This document shows positions 21,913-30,720 of a DNA stretch of 64,000 nt, piece after piece. The stretch lies in assembly GCA_958510825.1 (NCBI GenBank), contig OY294044.1, forward strand, positions 101,036,893-101,100,892, given 5' to 3'. Position numbers and translations under genes: made by a program. The DNA is from Brachypterus glaber (taxonomy: Eukaryota; Arthropoda; Insecta; Coleoptera; Kateretidae). The notes below the pieces were generated by a model. The model was given only the letters and a program-made list of their open reading frames with translations, was not told the DNA's origin and ran no database searches. Every line of letters starts with the position of its first letter. Position 1 is the first letter of the stretch.

Positions 21913-22370
21913 ATAGAATAGAATAGAATAGAATTTATTTATTGTAGTCTGATACAAATAAATGTATATTACATACGTCAATCTTACAAATTAACTAAGA
22001 ACAAAAAGATAAAAAATAATTTATCAAAAAAAAAAAAAATTACAATTTAAATTAAATTAACAAGAAGTTAAAATTTGAACAAATCGATAGATACATTCAA
22101 AAACATTTAGCAAATACATTTAAAAATATTTAAATACATATAAAAACATTTAAGTACATTTTAAAAACATTCATATTCAAATTAAATGGCTTAGGGCTTA
22201 TCTTTAAAGAATTCTTCTAATGTATAATATGCCTTTCTTTCGAGCATATTTCTCAAATCCTTTTTGAATGTATTCATATTATTTGTATTTTTTATTAATT
22301 CCGGCAGTTTATTTAAAATCTTTGCGCCCATAAAACTTATTGACCTTTTGTAAAATAGCTTTTTAAGTGT
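21913..22370 (-). mobile_element. 5'-truncated Jockey/CR1-like LINE
   Basis: On the minus strand it comprises the last 57 codons of ORF2, a 3' UTR of about 260 bp and a tail of (ATTCT)n (TTCTATTCTATTCTATTC, 21915-21936). It splits the arm of the surrounding inverted-repeat element, which fixes both edges to within a few bases. Confidence 0.7.
22191..22361 (-). pseudogene. LINE ORF2 C-terminal fragment
   Basis: The minus-strand frame begins KLFYKRSISFMGAKILNKLP and ends AYYTLEEFFKDKP before TAA at 22193-22191. The ILNKLP motif and the final YYTLEEFF block are the usual end of Jockey/CR1-type reverse transcriptase proteins. The frame has no stops, but over 90 percent of the protein is missing because of 5' truncation, so it is non-functional. 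It differs in sequence from the relic at 3173-3506 and is a separate family. Confidence 0.6.
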
Positions 22371-22469
22371 GTATTGACTGACATAAAGTGTATTCCGATG
22401 GCTTTAATAATAACGCCAAAAAACGATTGATCTGTCTTAGCTGGGACACCCTGTACATATACATATTTT

Positions 22470-22555
22470 TTTTTTTTATTGGAAAATGCAATATACCATT
22501 TACTGTGAATAGTATATAATGGAATGCGTAGCATTACATATCTTCACGGCTTGTT
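22470..22555 (-). mobile_element. Fam-A 5' terminus
   Basis: The complement reads AAACAAGCCGTGAAGATATG, then TAATGCTACGCATTCCATTA and TACTATTCACAGTAAATGG. It probably pairs with the fam-A 3' part at 18985-20050, the two being separated by later insertions. Confidence 0.65.
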
Positions 22556-22737
22556 TTTTATTCCTATCCATCGTTAAAGAATATGCGATCAAAAAGTCCG
22601 ATAAAATAATTCATGATTGCAAGATTCTTTAAGCTTTTTGATTAATTGACCGAGCTACCATAAGAAGCGAGCTTCTGTTTTTTTCTACATTTGAGAATTT
22701 AAAAATTCTCATTTGGGGAATTCCTCTTTAAGTAATT

Positions 22738-22816
22738 ACCAGTTATTGTACACAAAAAATTAGAAGGTAGTGGTGTACCAGTTATTGGACACAAAAAATT
22801 AGGGGGTAGTGGTGTA
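22738..22816. repeat. Tandem duplication, 39-bp unit
   Basis: Two copies of CCAGTTATTG(T/G)ACACAAAA followed by AATTAG..GGTAGTGGTGTA. Confidence 0.85.
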
Positions 22817-23152
22817 CGGAATAAAATGTTACCTAATATGGCTAAAGCGTTTGATACTATGCGTTACAATAAACTTAGCTGATTTACGAATTAAAGAAAA
22901 TAAAAGATTTTAATTGCTCTGACATAGCCTAATCAAAAGTAGAACTTCTTTGTTAAAGGACATTTGGAGTAGTTTTTAACTATATTTAAATATATATAAG
23001 GGTTTGCAAAAACTTTGGAACTAATGTTAGTCTTTTTTTACATGAAAGAGACACAGTGAGATTTATGAGTTAATTTCATGTGCAAAAGGACATATAATAA
23101 GCTTGAAAAAATTAAAAGATATTTAAAGTAGACGTATGCGCCCACATAATTA
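22817..23152. other. Spacer, nothing recognised
   Basis: AT-rich, no frame or repeat seen. Confidence 0.45.
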
Positions 23153-23320
23153 CACAGGACCACAAAAAAAGTTGGTTTTTCATAAACAAACTATATCTTT
23201 TTGAACGCTGAAAACGAATAGGGCAATGAAAAAAATTCTTGACCCTCTAAATCTTGAGATATATATATAGCTATATCGAGGGGCGTTTCACTGACCTATT
23301 TTTGTACATGTATTGTAAAT
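23153..23320 (+). repeat. Left inverted end of the AATGTA-array element
   Basis: CACAGGACCACAAAAAAA, CGCTGAAAACGAATA, GCAATGAAAAAAATTCTTGA and GAGGGGCGTTTCAC words occur here and, inverted, at 35600-35752 (first three) and 33090-33125 (last). It appears to be the left end of a large element whose right end is about 35752, or one of two inverted copies. Confidence 0.6.
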
Positions 23321-23370
23321 AATGTACATTATTTACAATATTGTACGAATAATGTACATTATTTACAATA

Positions 23371-23794
23371 CACGGAAAAAAAAATTATAGCTAGGAGCGC
23401 TATAACACACATACCAAGCAAATTATAATCGCTTATTATATAAATACAAGGCTTTCTCTTACAATTATGGCAGTCAGTGTAAAAATTTATATGAAATACT
23501 TTAATTGTTTAGTGAATAATAAAATATAACAAATAGTATGGCATTTATAGCTTAAATAGATTTAATTATTGTCCGTACTATCAATTTTTATAATATAATA
23601 AAATTTCTGTAAATTTATAATAGTACCTGTAATAAATATAATCGTGTCTGTAATATATATAATCGTTTCCAATTTATTTTTAACATTATTAGTTATTATG
23701 TCCCTTATAATCTATAGCTTAAATCACTATAATTTGCCACTGTTACCAAATATCTTATAATGTATAGCGCAGAGCCCACTAATTTCTTTCCGTG
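23371..23794. mobile_element. TA-flanked MITE (CACGGAAA ends)
   Basis: The ends are CACGGAAAAAAAAATTATAG on the left and CACGGAAAGAAATTAG on the right complement. Inner GCGCTATA words are also mirrored. TA lies at 23369-23370 and 23795-23796. It is inserted in the AATGTA array and is 424 bp long without a coding frame. Confidence 0.7.
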
Positions 23795-23877
23795 TATTGT
23801 ACGAATAATGTAAATAATGTAAGAAAAATGTAGTACTGTAAGGTAATGTCGAAATAATGTAAATAATGTCTAAAAAT

Positions 23878-23882
23878 GTAGT
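23878..23882. repeat. Target site duplication of the BEL element (left)
   Basis: GTAGT immediately precedes the LTR and is repeated at 30199-30203. Five bases is the usual BEL/Pao duplication. Confidence 0.9.
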
Positions 23883-24110
23883 TGTTGTTTAGTAAAATGA
23901 TATATTAAATGGACTGCCTTTTTATTTTAATTTTTTTACAATTTTTTACAAAATAATGAAGTACTCAATCTAACTCCTGTCATAATTCATAACAAGTCAT
24001 GTTTTTTTTTGTCATGGCGCTCTTTTTTTTAAAAAACCATTGCAAAAGAAAGCCGATCAATTGAAATATTTCGAGTGAAAATAAAAATACAAAACAAGTA
24101 TATCTGAACA
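23883..24110 (-). repeat. BEL 3' LTR
   Basis: 228 bp, TGTTGTTTAG to TATCTGAACA as read on the plus strand, giving TG...CA ends on both strands. It differs from 29971-30198 only at the T/A boundary near 24030 (8 T then 6 A here, 9 T then 5 A there). Confidence 0.95.
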
Positions 24111-24135
24111 TATACCGCCCCCCTTGGAGTATTCC
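24111..24135 (-). promoter_or_regulatory. Polypurine tract of the BEL element
   Basis: On the minus strand CCAAGGGGGGCGGTATA lies directly upstream of the 3' LTR. The A/G run ends about five bases before the LTR, slightly off the usual abutting position. Confidence 0.7.
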
Positions 24136-24185
24136 AACTATAATAACTAAAATATTAAGAAAACATTATCATACAATATGAAAAT

Positions 24186-27100
24186 TCATTGATTTTCGAA
24201 AAATAATGGACAAAGTCTTTTGATTGAACGTCTGTAAGTTCCACTGGAAGTTTTAACGTCTGCCACTCGCACTACGTTATCATTTCCCTTGTAAACTTCT
24301 GTTATACGTCCGACGTTCCATTTTAGAGGAGGACTGTTATCCTCAATCATAATAACTAAAGTTCCTGGTTGAGGAGAATGTTGGCCTTGAGCTTGCCATT
24401 TATTTCTCTGCTGCAAGTTATGCAAATATTCTCGGGACCATTGCTTCCAAAAATGCTGATTTATTTGCACAAGTTGGTTATATCTGGTCAAACGATTAGG
24501 CACTTTCTCTAGTAAGTCAGGTTGAGGTAAGGAATTTAAGGAATCTCCAATTAAAAAATGTCCTGGAGTGAGAAAATTTTGGTCGTCGGGATCTTGAGTA
24601 AGAGGGGTAAGAGGACGAGAGTTTAAGGCCGCCTCTACCTGCGTCATTAGGGTATATAATTCCTCATACGTAAGTATGGTTAAGCCAATTACCCTTTTAA
24701 TATGTAATTTGGAGGACTTTACGGCAGCCTCCCACAATCCACCGAAATGTGGCGATCTCGGGGGTATTGTTTTCCACATTATGTTTTCATTTGCCAAATA
24801 TCCTGATATTTTGGTTTCAGACCCTTTTAAAAAATCTGATATTTCATTTAACAAATTTTTTGCGCCTATAAAATTTGTACCATTATCAGTAAAAATAGTA
24901 TGGCATCTCCCACGCCTTGAAATGAACCTCTTCAAGCCATTCAAAAAAATGTCGGTACTAAGATCACTCAACAATTCAATATGAACGGCTTTGGTAATAA
25001 AGCACACAAAGATACACATATAAGATTTTACAATTCTTTGACCCCTTAATCTACTTATTAAAATATCGTAAGGTCCGGCCAAATCTATTCCGCAATATGT
25101 AAAAGGTCGCGATGGGTTGACTCGCTCAGGAGGTAAGTTACCCATTATGTGCTCATAAGGAACGGGGTTCACTTTATTACACTTCACGCAAGTTTTCAAA
25201 ATATTTTTAACCTCATTTCTCCCAGAAATGGGCCAATACCTTTGCCGAATCGCAGCCAAAAGTAAATTTGGACCAGCATGCAAATTTCGTACATGTTCAT
25301 AATTTACTAGGAGTTTAGTCAAATTATGTTTTTTAGGTAGGATAATGGGATGTTTAAAACTATAAGCAATATGAGCGTTTTTTAACCTTCCCCCCACCCT
25401 TAGAAGTCCATCTATATCTATAAATGGGTTAAGATACTTTAAAGTACTACGGGGATGAATACCCCTTTCCTTCTTTAAAGCCGTAATTTCTTCGCTAAAT
25501 TGATTTTTTTGCGCTATTTTTATCAACACATTCAATGCACTATTTAACTCATCAACTGTTAAAATTCCTATTAGTCTTTCACTTTCTTCCTTTAAACAAT
25601 TATTCTTGAAACGAAGGATATATGCTGTCACTCTGTTAAGCCGCACAAAACTAGAAAATTTATTAAATATTTCTTCTTCTTCTGTGATAACCTTAAAAAC
25701 TTGCGTCTTCATTTCCGGTAATTCCACAACAGGTTCCAATTCAGAGTTTGACCAAAATTGCTCTTGCCTTGATAGCCAAGATGGTGCTTTCCACCAGAGA
25801 TCTTCCTCAATCAATTTCCTAGGAGCCATCCCCCTTGAAATAATATCCGCCGGGTTTTCTTTTCCTAAAATATGTCTCCAACTACCCACATTTGTCAAAT
25901 TCTGTATCTCTACAATTCTATTGGAAACAAAAGTTTTAAATTTGTTACAATCTCCCTTGATCCACCCTAAAACAATGGTTGAATCTGTGTAAAAAACAAC
26001 TTTATCAAAACTAATATTTATTTTGTCAATAATTTTAGAAGCTAATCGACTTAAAATGAGAGCAGCACATAGCTCTAATCTGGGAATCGTCAACTTCTTT
26101 AAAGGCGCCACCCTAGATTTTCCGCATAAAAGTTTGCATAGTATTTCTCCATTTTTATCCACGCTACGTATATATGCGCATGCGCCATAAGCAAGCTCCG
26201 ACGCATCGCTAAAACAATGAAGTTGAATGTCCGTTGCATTTTCTATGATAACTCGTCGATCAATATTAATCATATTTAAGTCTGAAATTTGTTCCATGTA
26301 TTCAACCCAATCCCTTTTCAAATCTTCTGGTATTTCCGCGTCCCAATCCAACTGAAGCTTCCATAACGTTTGCATAACAAGCTTTGCCTTAATTATGCAA
26401 GGTCCCACAAGTGATAAAGGATCAAAAATCTGGGCAATACAAGATAATATAGACCTTTTGTTTATTTCATTATGCTTGGTTATATTTATTGAATATTGTA
26501 AAGTGTCAAGCTTAGAGTTCCATATTAGCCCTAACGTTTTTGAAGTTTCATTCTCAGATATAAAATGATTGGTATTTGGTTCTTCTCTTTCAAGTATTTC
26601 TTGACTATTGGATAACCACTTTCGAAGATGAAACCCATATGGTTCCAGTATATGTAACATATCTTGCATAAGCTGTTTTGCCTTTTCTTTACTACTTGAT
26701 CCAGTAAGACAATCATCAACATAGAAATCTTCCAATATTACCCTCGCTGCTTCAGGAAGCTCTTTCTCATTTTCATGCGCTGCCTGCTGGAGCGATCGTA
26801 TCGCTAAAAATGATGCCGAGGAAGTTCCATATGTGACAGTGTTTAAACGATATATCTCTATTTCATCTCCGAATTTCCACAAAATTCTTTGTAAATCGCG
26901 GTCTTCCACATGGACATTTACCATGCGGTACATTTTTGCCACATCAGATGTCAGCACATAAAAATGTTTTCTAAAACGAATTAATATGGAAAATAGGTCA
27001 TCTTGCAAAATAGGTCCGACCTTAAGTTTGTCATTTAAACTGACCCCAGTACTAGATAGCTGGCTTCCATTAAAAACCACTCGCAACTTTGTCGTCGAAC

Positions 27101-29321
27101 TTTCTTCTTTGTATACTCCATGATGAGGTAAATAGAAAATTGTTTTATTCACGTTGTCAATATTGTCAGTAGTCACTTTACTCATGTGTCCCATATTTTT
27201 GTATTCGCTCATGAATTCCTGATATTTTTCCTTAAAATTTGGATTTTTATCTAGCCTTTTTTCCAGACTTTTAAATTGTTTTAATGCCATATTATATGAA
27301 TCCCCAATCTCGTCAACATTTTCACGTTTAGGCAACTTCACAACAAATTTGCCATCTTTGTCTCTTACCGTGTTTTTTATATAATGCTGTTCACATTCAT
27401 TTTCTTCGCGGGTTAAACTTTTTACTTGTGTCTCATTCTCTTCCAAAGCCCAGAATTTTTCCAGCTGATCATGAATATTCATAATAGACAAATTGCAGGA
27501 AACAACACTATTTTTTCTAGTGTCCCCAATGGTACCAGATACAAGCCACCCAAGCTTGGTTTCTTGCAAAACTGGTTGACCCTTAGTTTTAATTTGTCCC
27601 TTACCCAAAAGATGCCAAAATATATCAGCCCCTAACAGACCATCCACTTCACTTGATTCGTAAAATTTATCATCAGCTAGATTTATTCCCGGAGGTACAC
27701 TAAATAAGTTTTTATCAAAAGTAAACATAGGAAGACGATTTGTAATAGAATCGATCACTAAAAAACTTAACTTCTCACTAAAACTATTAAATCTAGATTT
27801 TATTTGAGCCTCTGTAAAATATTTCACACCTGATGTAAAATTTCCAACTCCTGTGATAGACACTTGCACATCACGATATTTTAGACCTAATTTATCGCAA
27901 AATTCCTTTCTTAAAAAATGGCTCTGGGCCCCATTAACGACCAATACCCTACATTCATGATTTATTCCTTTAGAATCTTCTATTAAAACTATAGCAGTAG
28001 ACAATAACACAGAATTTGTATAAGCTTGTGTATGATTAACAACCGATGCACATAGTTTTTGATCACCCTGTATAATCCCAGAAGCCTGCTTCGTGTCACC
28101 TTCAGTCTTATTGTTTACTACAAAATTGGTTGAACCACTTGAAGCAACATCTTCATGTAATAAACTATTGTGTTTTCTTTTACAATACTTACATGGCCCC
28201 AAAAAACATTTATTTGCCATGTGACCTGGTCGCAAACAATTAAAACACAATTTAAGATCTTGTACCAAGCTCCTTTTTTCAGGATTACCCAATTTTTGAA
28301 ATGTAACGCATTGATGCAAATAATGGTCCTGCTTACAAGCACCACAAATATTTTTATTACGGTCACACTCTACTAAAAAAGATTTACTTACGGGAGGAAA
28401 ATGCGGTTTGCCCCTTTGTACGGTATGACCTCCAGAATCGCGGTACGCGTTTTCTTTTGGATTATTTTGATTTAAACCTAAAGTTTCAAGTAACTGACAT
28501 CGCTCATTTAAAAAATGAAATAAATCTTGTAATTTAGGATTTTTGTTTGGCAAAGAGAATTTTTCCCACTCGCGTTTAGTATTTGTATCCAATTTGCTCG
28601 CAATTAAAAATATTAATAAGGTATCCCAATCATCCGTTTTTTCTCCTAACGCCTTTAATGACCTTATATTTTTTTTAGTCTCGTCTATAAGCTTTCTTAA
28701 TTCATTTACCGATTCTTTAAAAATATTTTTCATTTCAAAAATTGCCTTGACGTGTTTATGTGTAATAAGTTTTTTATTTTCGTACCTCTCCTTAAGCAAG
28801 TCCCAACATATTTTATAATTGTCATCACTGACCTCAATTGACCTTAGAACCTCTATAGCATCTCCTTTCATACACGATTTTAAGTATATTAATTTTTGAG
28901 TGTCACTAAGTGAAATATCAGAGTCTATCAGTGATTTAAAAGTGTCTGAAAAAGTAACCCAGTGCTCAAAAGAACCATAAAAATGTGGTAAATCAATGAT
29001 AGGTAATTTGACATTATTTCGAACGGCTGAAGAGGGCTGAGTTTCCCCGCCACCCCCTATAATCCTTGAAGCTAAACCAATTCCCTGATAATAATCATTT
29101 TCAAAAGAAATCCTATATTCATCGTTTAAATCAGTTGGCTCTTTTGATTCTATTTCGCTTTGAATGTTGTCAAACTTATCCCAAAGCTCGCCACATTTTA
29201 GCACCCTTTCAGGTAACTCTGTTTCTTTTTGTTTATCAATATTTTTTACAAAATTTAAAAATCTAGTTAACTGCGATCTAAGCACAGCCCTTTGACTCTT
29301 TAACCCTTCTAAATTAGCCAT
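24186..29321 (-). CDS. gag-pol: BEL/Pao Gag-Pol polyprotein (protease active site altered)
   Basis: A single 1711-codon frame carries the usual BEL/Pao order. A Gag region with a DUF1759-type domain spans about 105-265 (LPHFYGSFEHW at about 111-121). Zinc knuckles follow at about 327-339, 359-372 (CFNCLRPGHMANKC) and 377 onward. The retropepsin-like domain is centred on 462. Reverse transcriptase has acidic residues D793 and Y867-V-D-D870. RNase H has D1039 in FSDAS and TDS in FYTDS. Integrase has a zinc finger ending C1378-x2-C1381 and catalytic D1413, D1479, E1531. A DUF5641-type tail ends at about 1705. Gag and Pol are fused in frame, as is common in this superfamily, so cleavage should depend on the protease. 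At 461-465 the sequence reads V-V-N-G-A where the family has an [ILV]-D-[ST]-G core, so the catalytic Asp is missing (Val codon at 27936-27938). There is no stop or frameshift. The start ATG at 29321 is the first in the frame after the leader. The product would act in cytoplasmic particles, then in the nucleus for integration. Confidence 0.93.
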   Translation of the reverse strand: MANLEGLKSQRAVLRSQLTRFLNFVKNIDKQKETELPERVLKCGELWDKFDNIQSEIESKEPTDLNDEYRISFENDYYQGIGLASRIIGGGGETQPSSAVRNNVKLPIIDLPHFYGSFEHWVTFSDTFKSLIDSDISLSDTQKLIYLKSCMKGDAIEVLRSIEVSDDNYKICWDLLKERYENKKLITHKHVKAIFEMKNIFKESVNELRKLIDETKKNIRSLKALGEKTDDWDTLLIFLIASKLDTNTKREWEKFSLPNKNPKLQDLFHFLNERCQLLETLGLNQNNPKENAYRDSGGHTVQRGKPHFPPVSKSFLVECDRNKNICGACKQDHYLHQCVTFQKLGNPEKRSLVQDLKLCFNCLRPGHMANKCFLGPCKYCKRKHNSLLHEDVASSGSTNFVVNNKTEGDTKQASGIIQGDQKLCASVVNHTQAYTNSVLLSTAIVLIEDSKGINHECRVLVVNGAQSHFLRKEFCDKLGLKYRDVQVSITGVGNFTSGVKYFTEAQIKSRFNSFSEKLSFLVIDSITNRLPMFTFDKNLFSVPPGINLADDKFYESSEVDGLLGADIFWHLLGKGQIKTKGQPVLQETKLGWLVSGTIGDTRKNSVVSCNLSIMNIHDQLEKFWALEENETQVKSLTREENECEQHYIKNTVRDKDGKFVVKLPKRENVDEIGDSYNMALKQFKSLEKRLDKNPNFKEKYQEFMSEYKNMGHMSKVTTDNIDNVNKTIFYLPHHGVYKEESSTTKLRVVFNGSQLSSTGVSLNDKLKVGPILQDDLFSILIRFRKHFYVLTSDVAKMYRMVNVHVEDRDLQRILWKFGDEIEIYRLNTVTYGTSSASFLAIRSLQQAAHENEKELPEAARVILEDFYVDDCLTGSSSKEKAKQLMQDMLHILEPYGFHLRKWLSNSQEILEREEPNTNHFISENETSKTLGLIWNSKLDTLQYSINITKHNEINKRSILSCIAQIFDPLSLVGPCIIKAKLVMQTLWKLQLDWDAEIPEDLKRDWVEYMEQISDLNMINIDRRVIIENATDIQLHCFSDASELAYGACAYIRSVDKNGEILCKLLCGKSRVAPLKKLTIPRLELCAALILSRLASKIIDKINISFDKVVFYTDSTIVLGWIKGDCNKFKTFVSNRIVEIQNLTNVGSWRHILGKENPADIISRGMAPRKLIEEDLWWKAPSWLSRQEQFWSNSELEPVVELPEMKTQVFKVITEEEEIFNKFSSFVRLNRVTAYILRFKNNCLKEESERLIGILTVDELNSALNVLIKIAQKNQFSEEITALKKERGIHPRSTLKYLNPFIDIDGLLRVGGRLKNAHIAYSFKHPIILPKKHNLTKLLVNYEHVRNLHAGPNLLLAAIRQRYWPISGRNEVKNILKTCVKCNKVNPVPYEHIMGNLPPERVNPSRPFTYCGIDLAGPYDILISRLRGQRIVKSYMCIFVCFITKAVHIELLSDLSTDIFLNGLKRFISRRGRCHTIFTDNGTNFIGAKNLLNEISDFLKGSETKISGYLANENIMWKTIPPRSPHFGGLWEAAVKSSKLHIKRVIGLTILTYEELYTLMTQVEAALNSRPLTPLTQDPDDQNFLTPGHFLIGDSLNSLPQPDLLEKVPNRLTRYNQLVQINQHFWKQWSREYLHNLQQRNKWQAQGQHSPQPGTLVIMIEDNSPPLKWNVGRITEVYKGNDNVVRVADVKTSSGTYRRSIKRLCPLFFENQ

Positions 29322-29510
29322 AATCGCAAAAAATCAAAATCCAAGCAATAAAAAATATTGAAAAAGCACCGCTATATTCTATCAAATATTTTATCTTTAG
29401 AACAAAAATACCCCAATGAGATAGGTAGTGCAAAAAATGAAAAGAAATAATGATAGGATATTGCGTCTTTGAAATACTGGAAAGATCTGACCTTTATTTA
29501 TCGCTGGTGC

Positions 29511-29680
29511 AACCTGGTGCAGCTTAAATTCCTGAATCTCCCTGATTACGTTGTCTGTACCACCTGGTGCAGCTTAAAATTCTTGAATCTCTCTGATTAC
29601 GTTGTCTGGACACCTGGTGCCGCTTAAAATTCTTGAATCTCTCTGATTACGTTGTCTGAACCACCTGCTGCAGCTTAAAT
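29511..29680 (-). repeat. Leader tandem repeat, about 50-bp unit
   Basis: CACCTGGTGC-type blocks start at 29511, 29561, 29611 and 29662, each followed by AGCTTAAA, TTCTTGAATCTCTCTGATTA and CGTTGTCTG. Three full units and part of a fourth. Confidence 0.85.
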
Positions 29681-29944
29681 GCACAGAAACGTTCGCGTCG
29701 TTCGCTGTAGATGCTTCTCACTGCCCGTATACGTGTAAAACTCGCTTATTTGCTTGCCACTCACAAGAAGAATACGTCTCGAATTCGCTTCACACTAGTA
29801 CCAGCTCTCATATAATGTTAAATCCCAATTTGTTTCGTTGTAATCTATTTTCTTTCACCAAGTTCTCACGATGTTTGTAAATTCACAGTTTTTCTCCCAA
29901 AATGACTGCACGCAGACGATTTCGTGGCCTTTTTCGTATAAATC

Positions 29945-29970
29945 CAAATCCTGCTCGAAGATAGACCAAA
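29945..29970 (-). promoter_or_regulatory. Primer binding site candidate
   Basis: On the minus strand the sequence just after the 5' LTR reads TTTGGTCTATCTTCGAGCAG. TGG would pair with a tRNA CCA end, and TTCGAGC...GGATT resembles the 3' half of tRNA-Tyr with a short insertion. The tRNA identity is uncertain. Confidence 0.5.
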
Positions 29971-30198
29971 TGTTGTTTAGTAAAATGATATATTAAATGG
30001 ACTGCCTTTTTATTTTAATTTTTTTACAATTTTTTACAAAATAATGAAGTACTCAATCTAACTCCTGTCATAATTCATAACAAGTCATGTTTTTTTTTGT
30101 CATGGCGCTCTTTTTTTTTAAAAACCATTGCAAAAGAAAGCCGATCAATTGAAATATTTCGAGTGAAAATAAAAATACAAAACAAGTATATCTGAACA
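29971..30198 (-). repeat. BEL 5' LTR
   Basis: 228-bp copy of 23883-24110. It should contain the promoter on the minus strand, but no clear TATA or initiator could be singled out in its AT-rich sequence. Confidence 0.95.
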
Positions 30199-30203
30199 GT
30201 AGT
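30199..30203. repeat. Target site duplication of the BEL element (right)
   Basis: GTAGT, identical to 23878-23882. The interrupted array continues on both sides. Confidence 0.9.
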
Positions 30204-30545
30204 ACTGTAGAATACTGTTGAAGTAATGTCGGTAATGTAAGTAATGTCCACTTAATGTAAAGTACTGTAGGATAATGTACGAGGCAGACGCGGACTGGCT
30301 TCTTACGGCACAGTCGGAAAAATATTAAAAAAGGCCCCTAAACGGCTCAAAACCCATAAAAAATTGGAAAATCGAGGGCCCGGTATAGCCAAAATAGACC
30401 AAATGGCCGTGTGAGGGCCTGTTTAGTACTGGGGCCCGGTCGGCTTTTGACGACCCTGCCTTACGGCCAGTCCGCCACTGGTACGAGGTAATGTAGGATG
30501 TTAGGTTAAGATTAACATAAATTTAGGTTAATATATGTATAAAAA
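30204..30545. repeat. AATGTA-type array, middle part
   Basis: AGTACTGTAG, AATGTCGGTAATGTAAG and similar words run to 30284 and from 30481 to about 30500, split by the hAT MITE. Confidence 0.65.
30285..30480. mobile_element. hAT-type MITE (CAGTGGCGGACTGGC family)
   Basis: Ends are CAGACGCGGACTGGC on the left and CAGTGGCGGACTGGC on the right complement, flanked by a perfect 8-bp duplication GTACGAGG (30277-30284 and 30481-30488). An 8-bp duplication and CAG ends are diagnostic of hAT. At 196 bp it is GC-richer than its surroundings and non-coding. A single CAGTGGCGGAC end also lies near 33408. Confidence 0.88.
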
Positions 30546-30555
30546 TATATTAATA

Positions 30556-30720
30556 AACAAGCCATGAAGATATGTAATGCTACGCATTCCAGAATATATC
30601 ATTTACAGTATATTGTATAATTTTCTCAAATACTTTAAAAAAAATTTAAAACAAAAAAAAATACTTTTTTTTAATTTTCTTTTGAAAAACGAAAAATAAA
30701 AAAAATTAAATTATTAACTT
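30556..30720 (+). mobile_element. Fam-A 5' terminus, truncated copy
   Basis: Begins AAACAAGCCATGAAGATATG, then AATGCTACGCATTCC and a T-rich body with TTTGAAAAACGAAAAAT. The 3' hairpin end is not found nearby. Confidence 0.6.

Larger units (their letters stand above)
20970..22453. mobile_element. Interrupted inverted-repeat element ending CAGGGTGTCCC
   Basis: The left arm at about 20975-21115 (GATCAATCGTTTTTTGGC, AAAAGTTTTCTACCAGCTTT) matches the complement of 21857-21912 plus 22371-22453. The right terminus reads CAGGGTGTCCCAGCTAAGAC on the minus strand, followed by TA (22454-22455). The right arm is split by a LINE (21913-22370) and the interior by a Harbinger-like MITE (21214-21414). The extreme left end is lost or unclear. 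Confidence 0.6.
23321..23882. repeat. AATGTA-type tandem array, left part
   Basis: Irregular tandem copies of AATGTAAATAATGT and related AGTACTGTAGG and AATGTC words occupy 23310-23370 and 23795-23882, split by the MITE at 23371-23794. The array resumes at 30199 after the BEL element and again at 32885-33115. Confidence 0.7.
29322..29970 (-). promoter_or_regulatory. BEL leader (5' untranslated region)
   Basis: About 650 bp between the 5' LTR and the Gag start. It holds the primer binding site, the 50-bp repeats and probably packaging signals. No frame of interest. Confidence 0.8.
23883..30198 (-). mobile_element. Full-length BEL/Pao LTR retrotransposon (6316 bp)
   Basis: Two 228-bp LTRs bound one long Gag-Pol frame on the minus strand, with primer site, polypurine tract and 5-bp duplication all in place. 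The LTRs differ at a single T/A junction in a homopolymer, which indicates a recent insertion. No envelope frame is present. The element sits in the AATGTA array. Confidence 0.95.

Noticed and set aside
24676..29266. Plus-strand frames antisense to the BEL Gag-Pol
   Set aside because: Shadows of the minus-strand coding frame.
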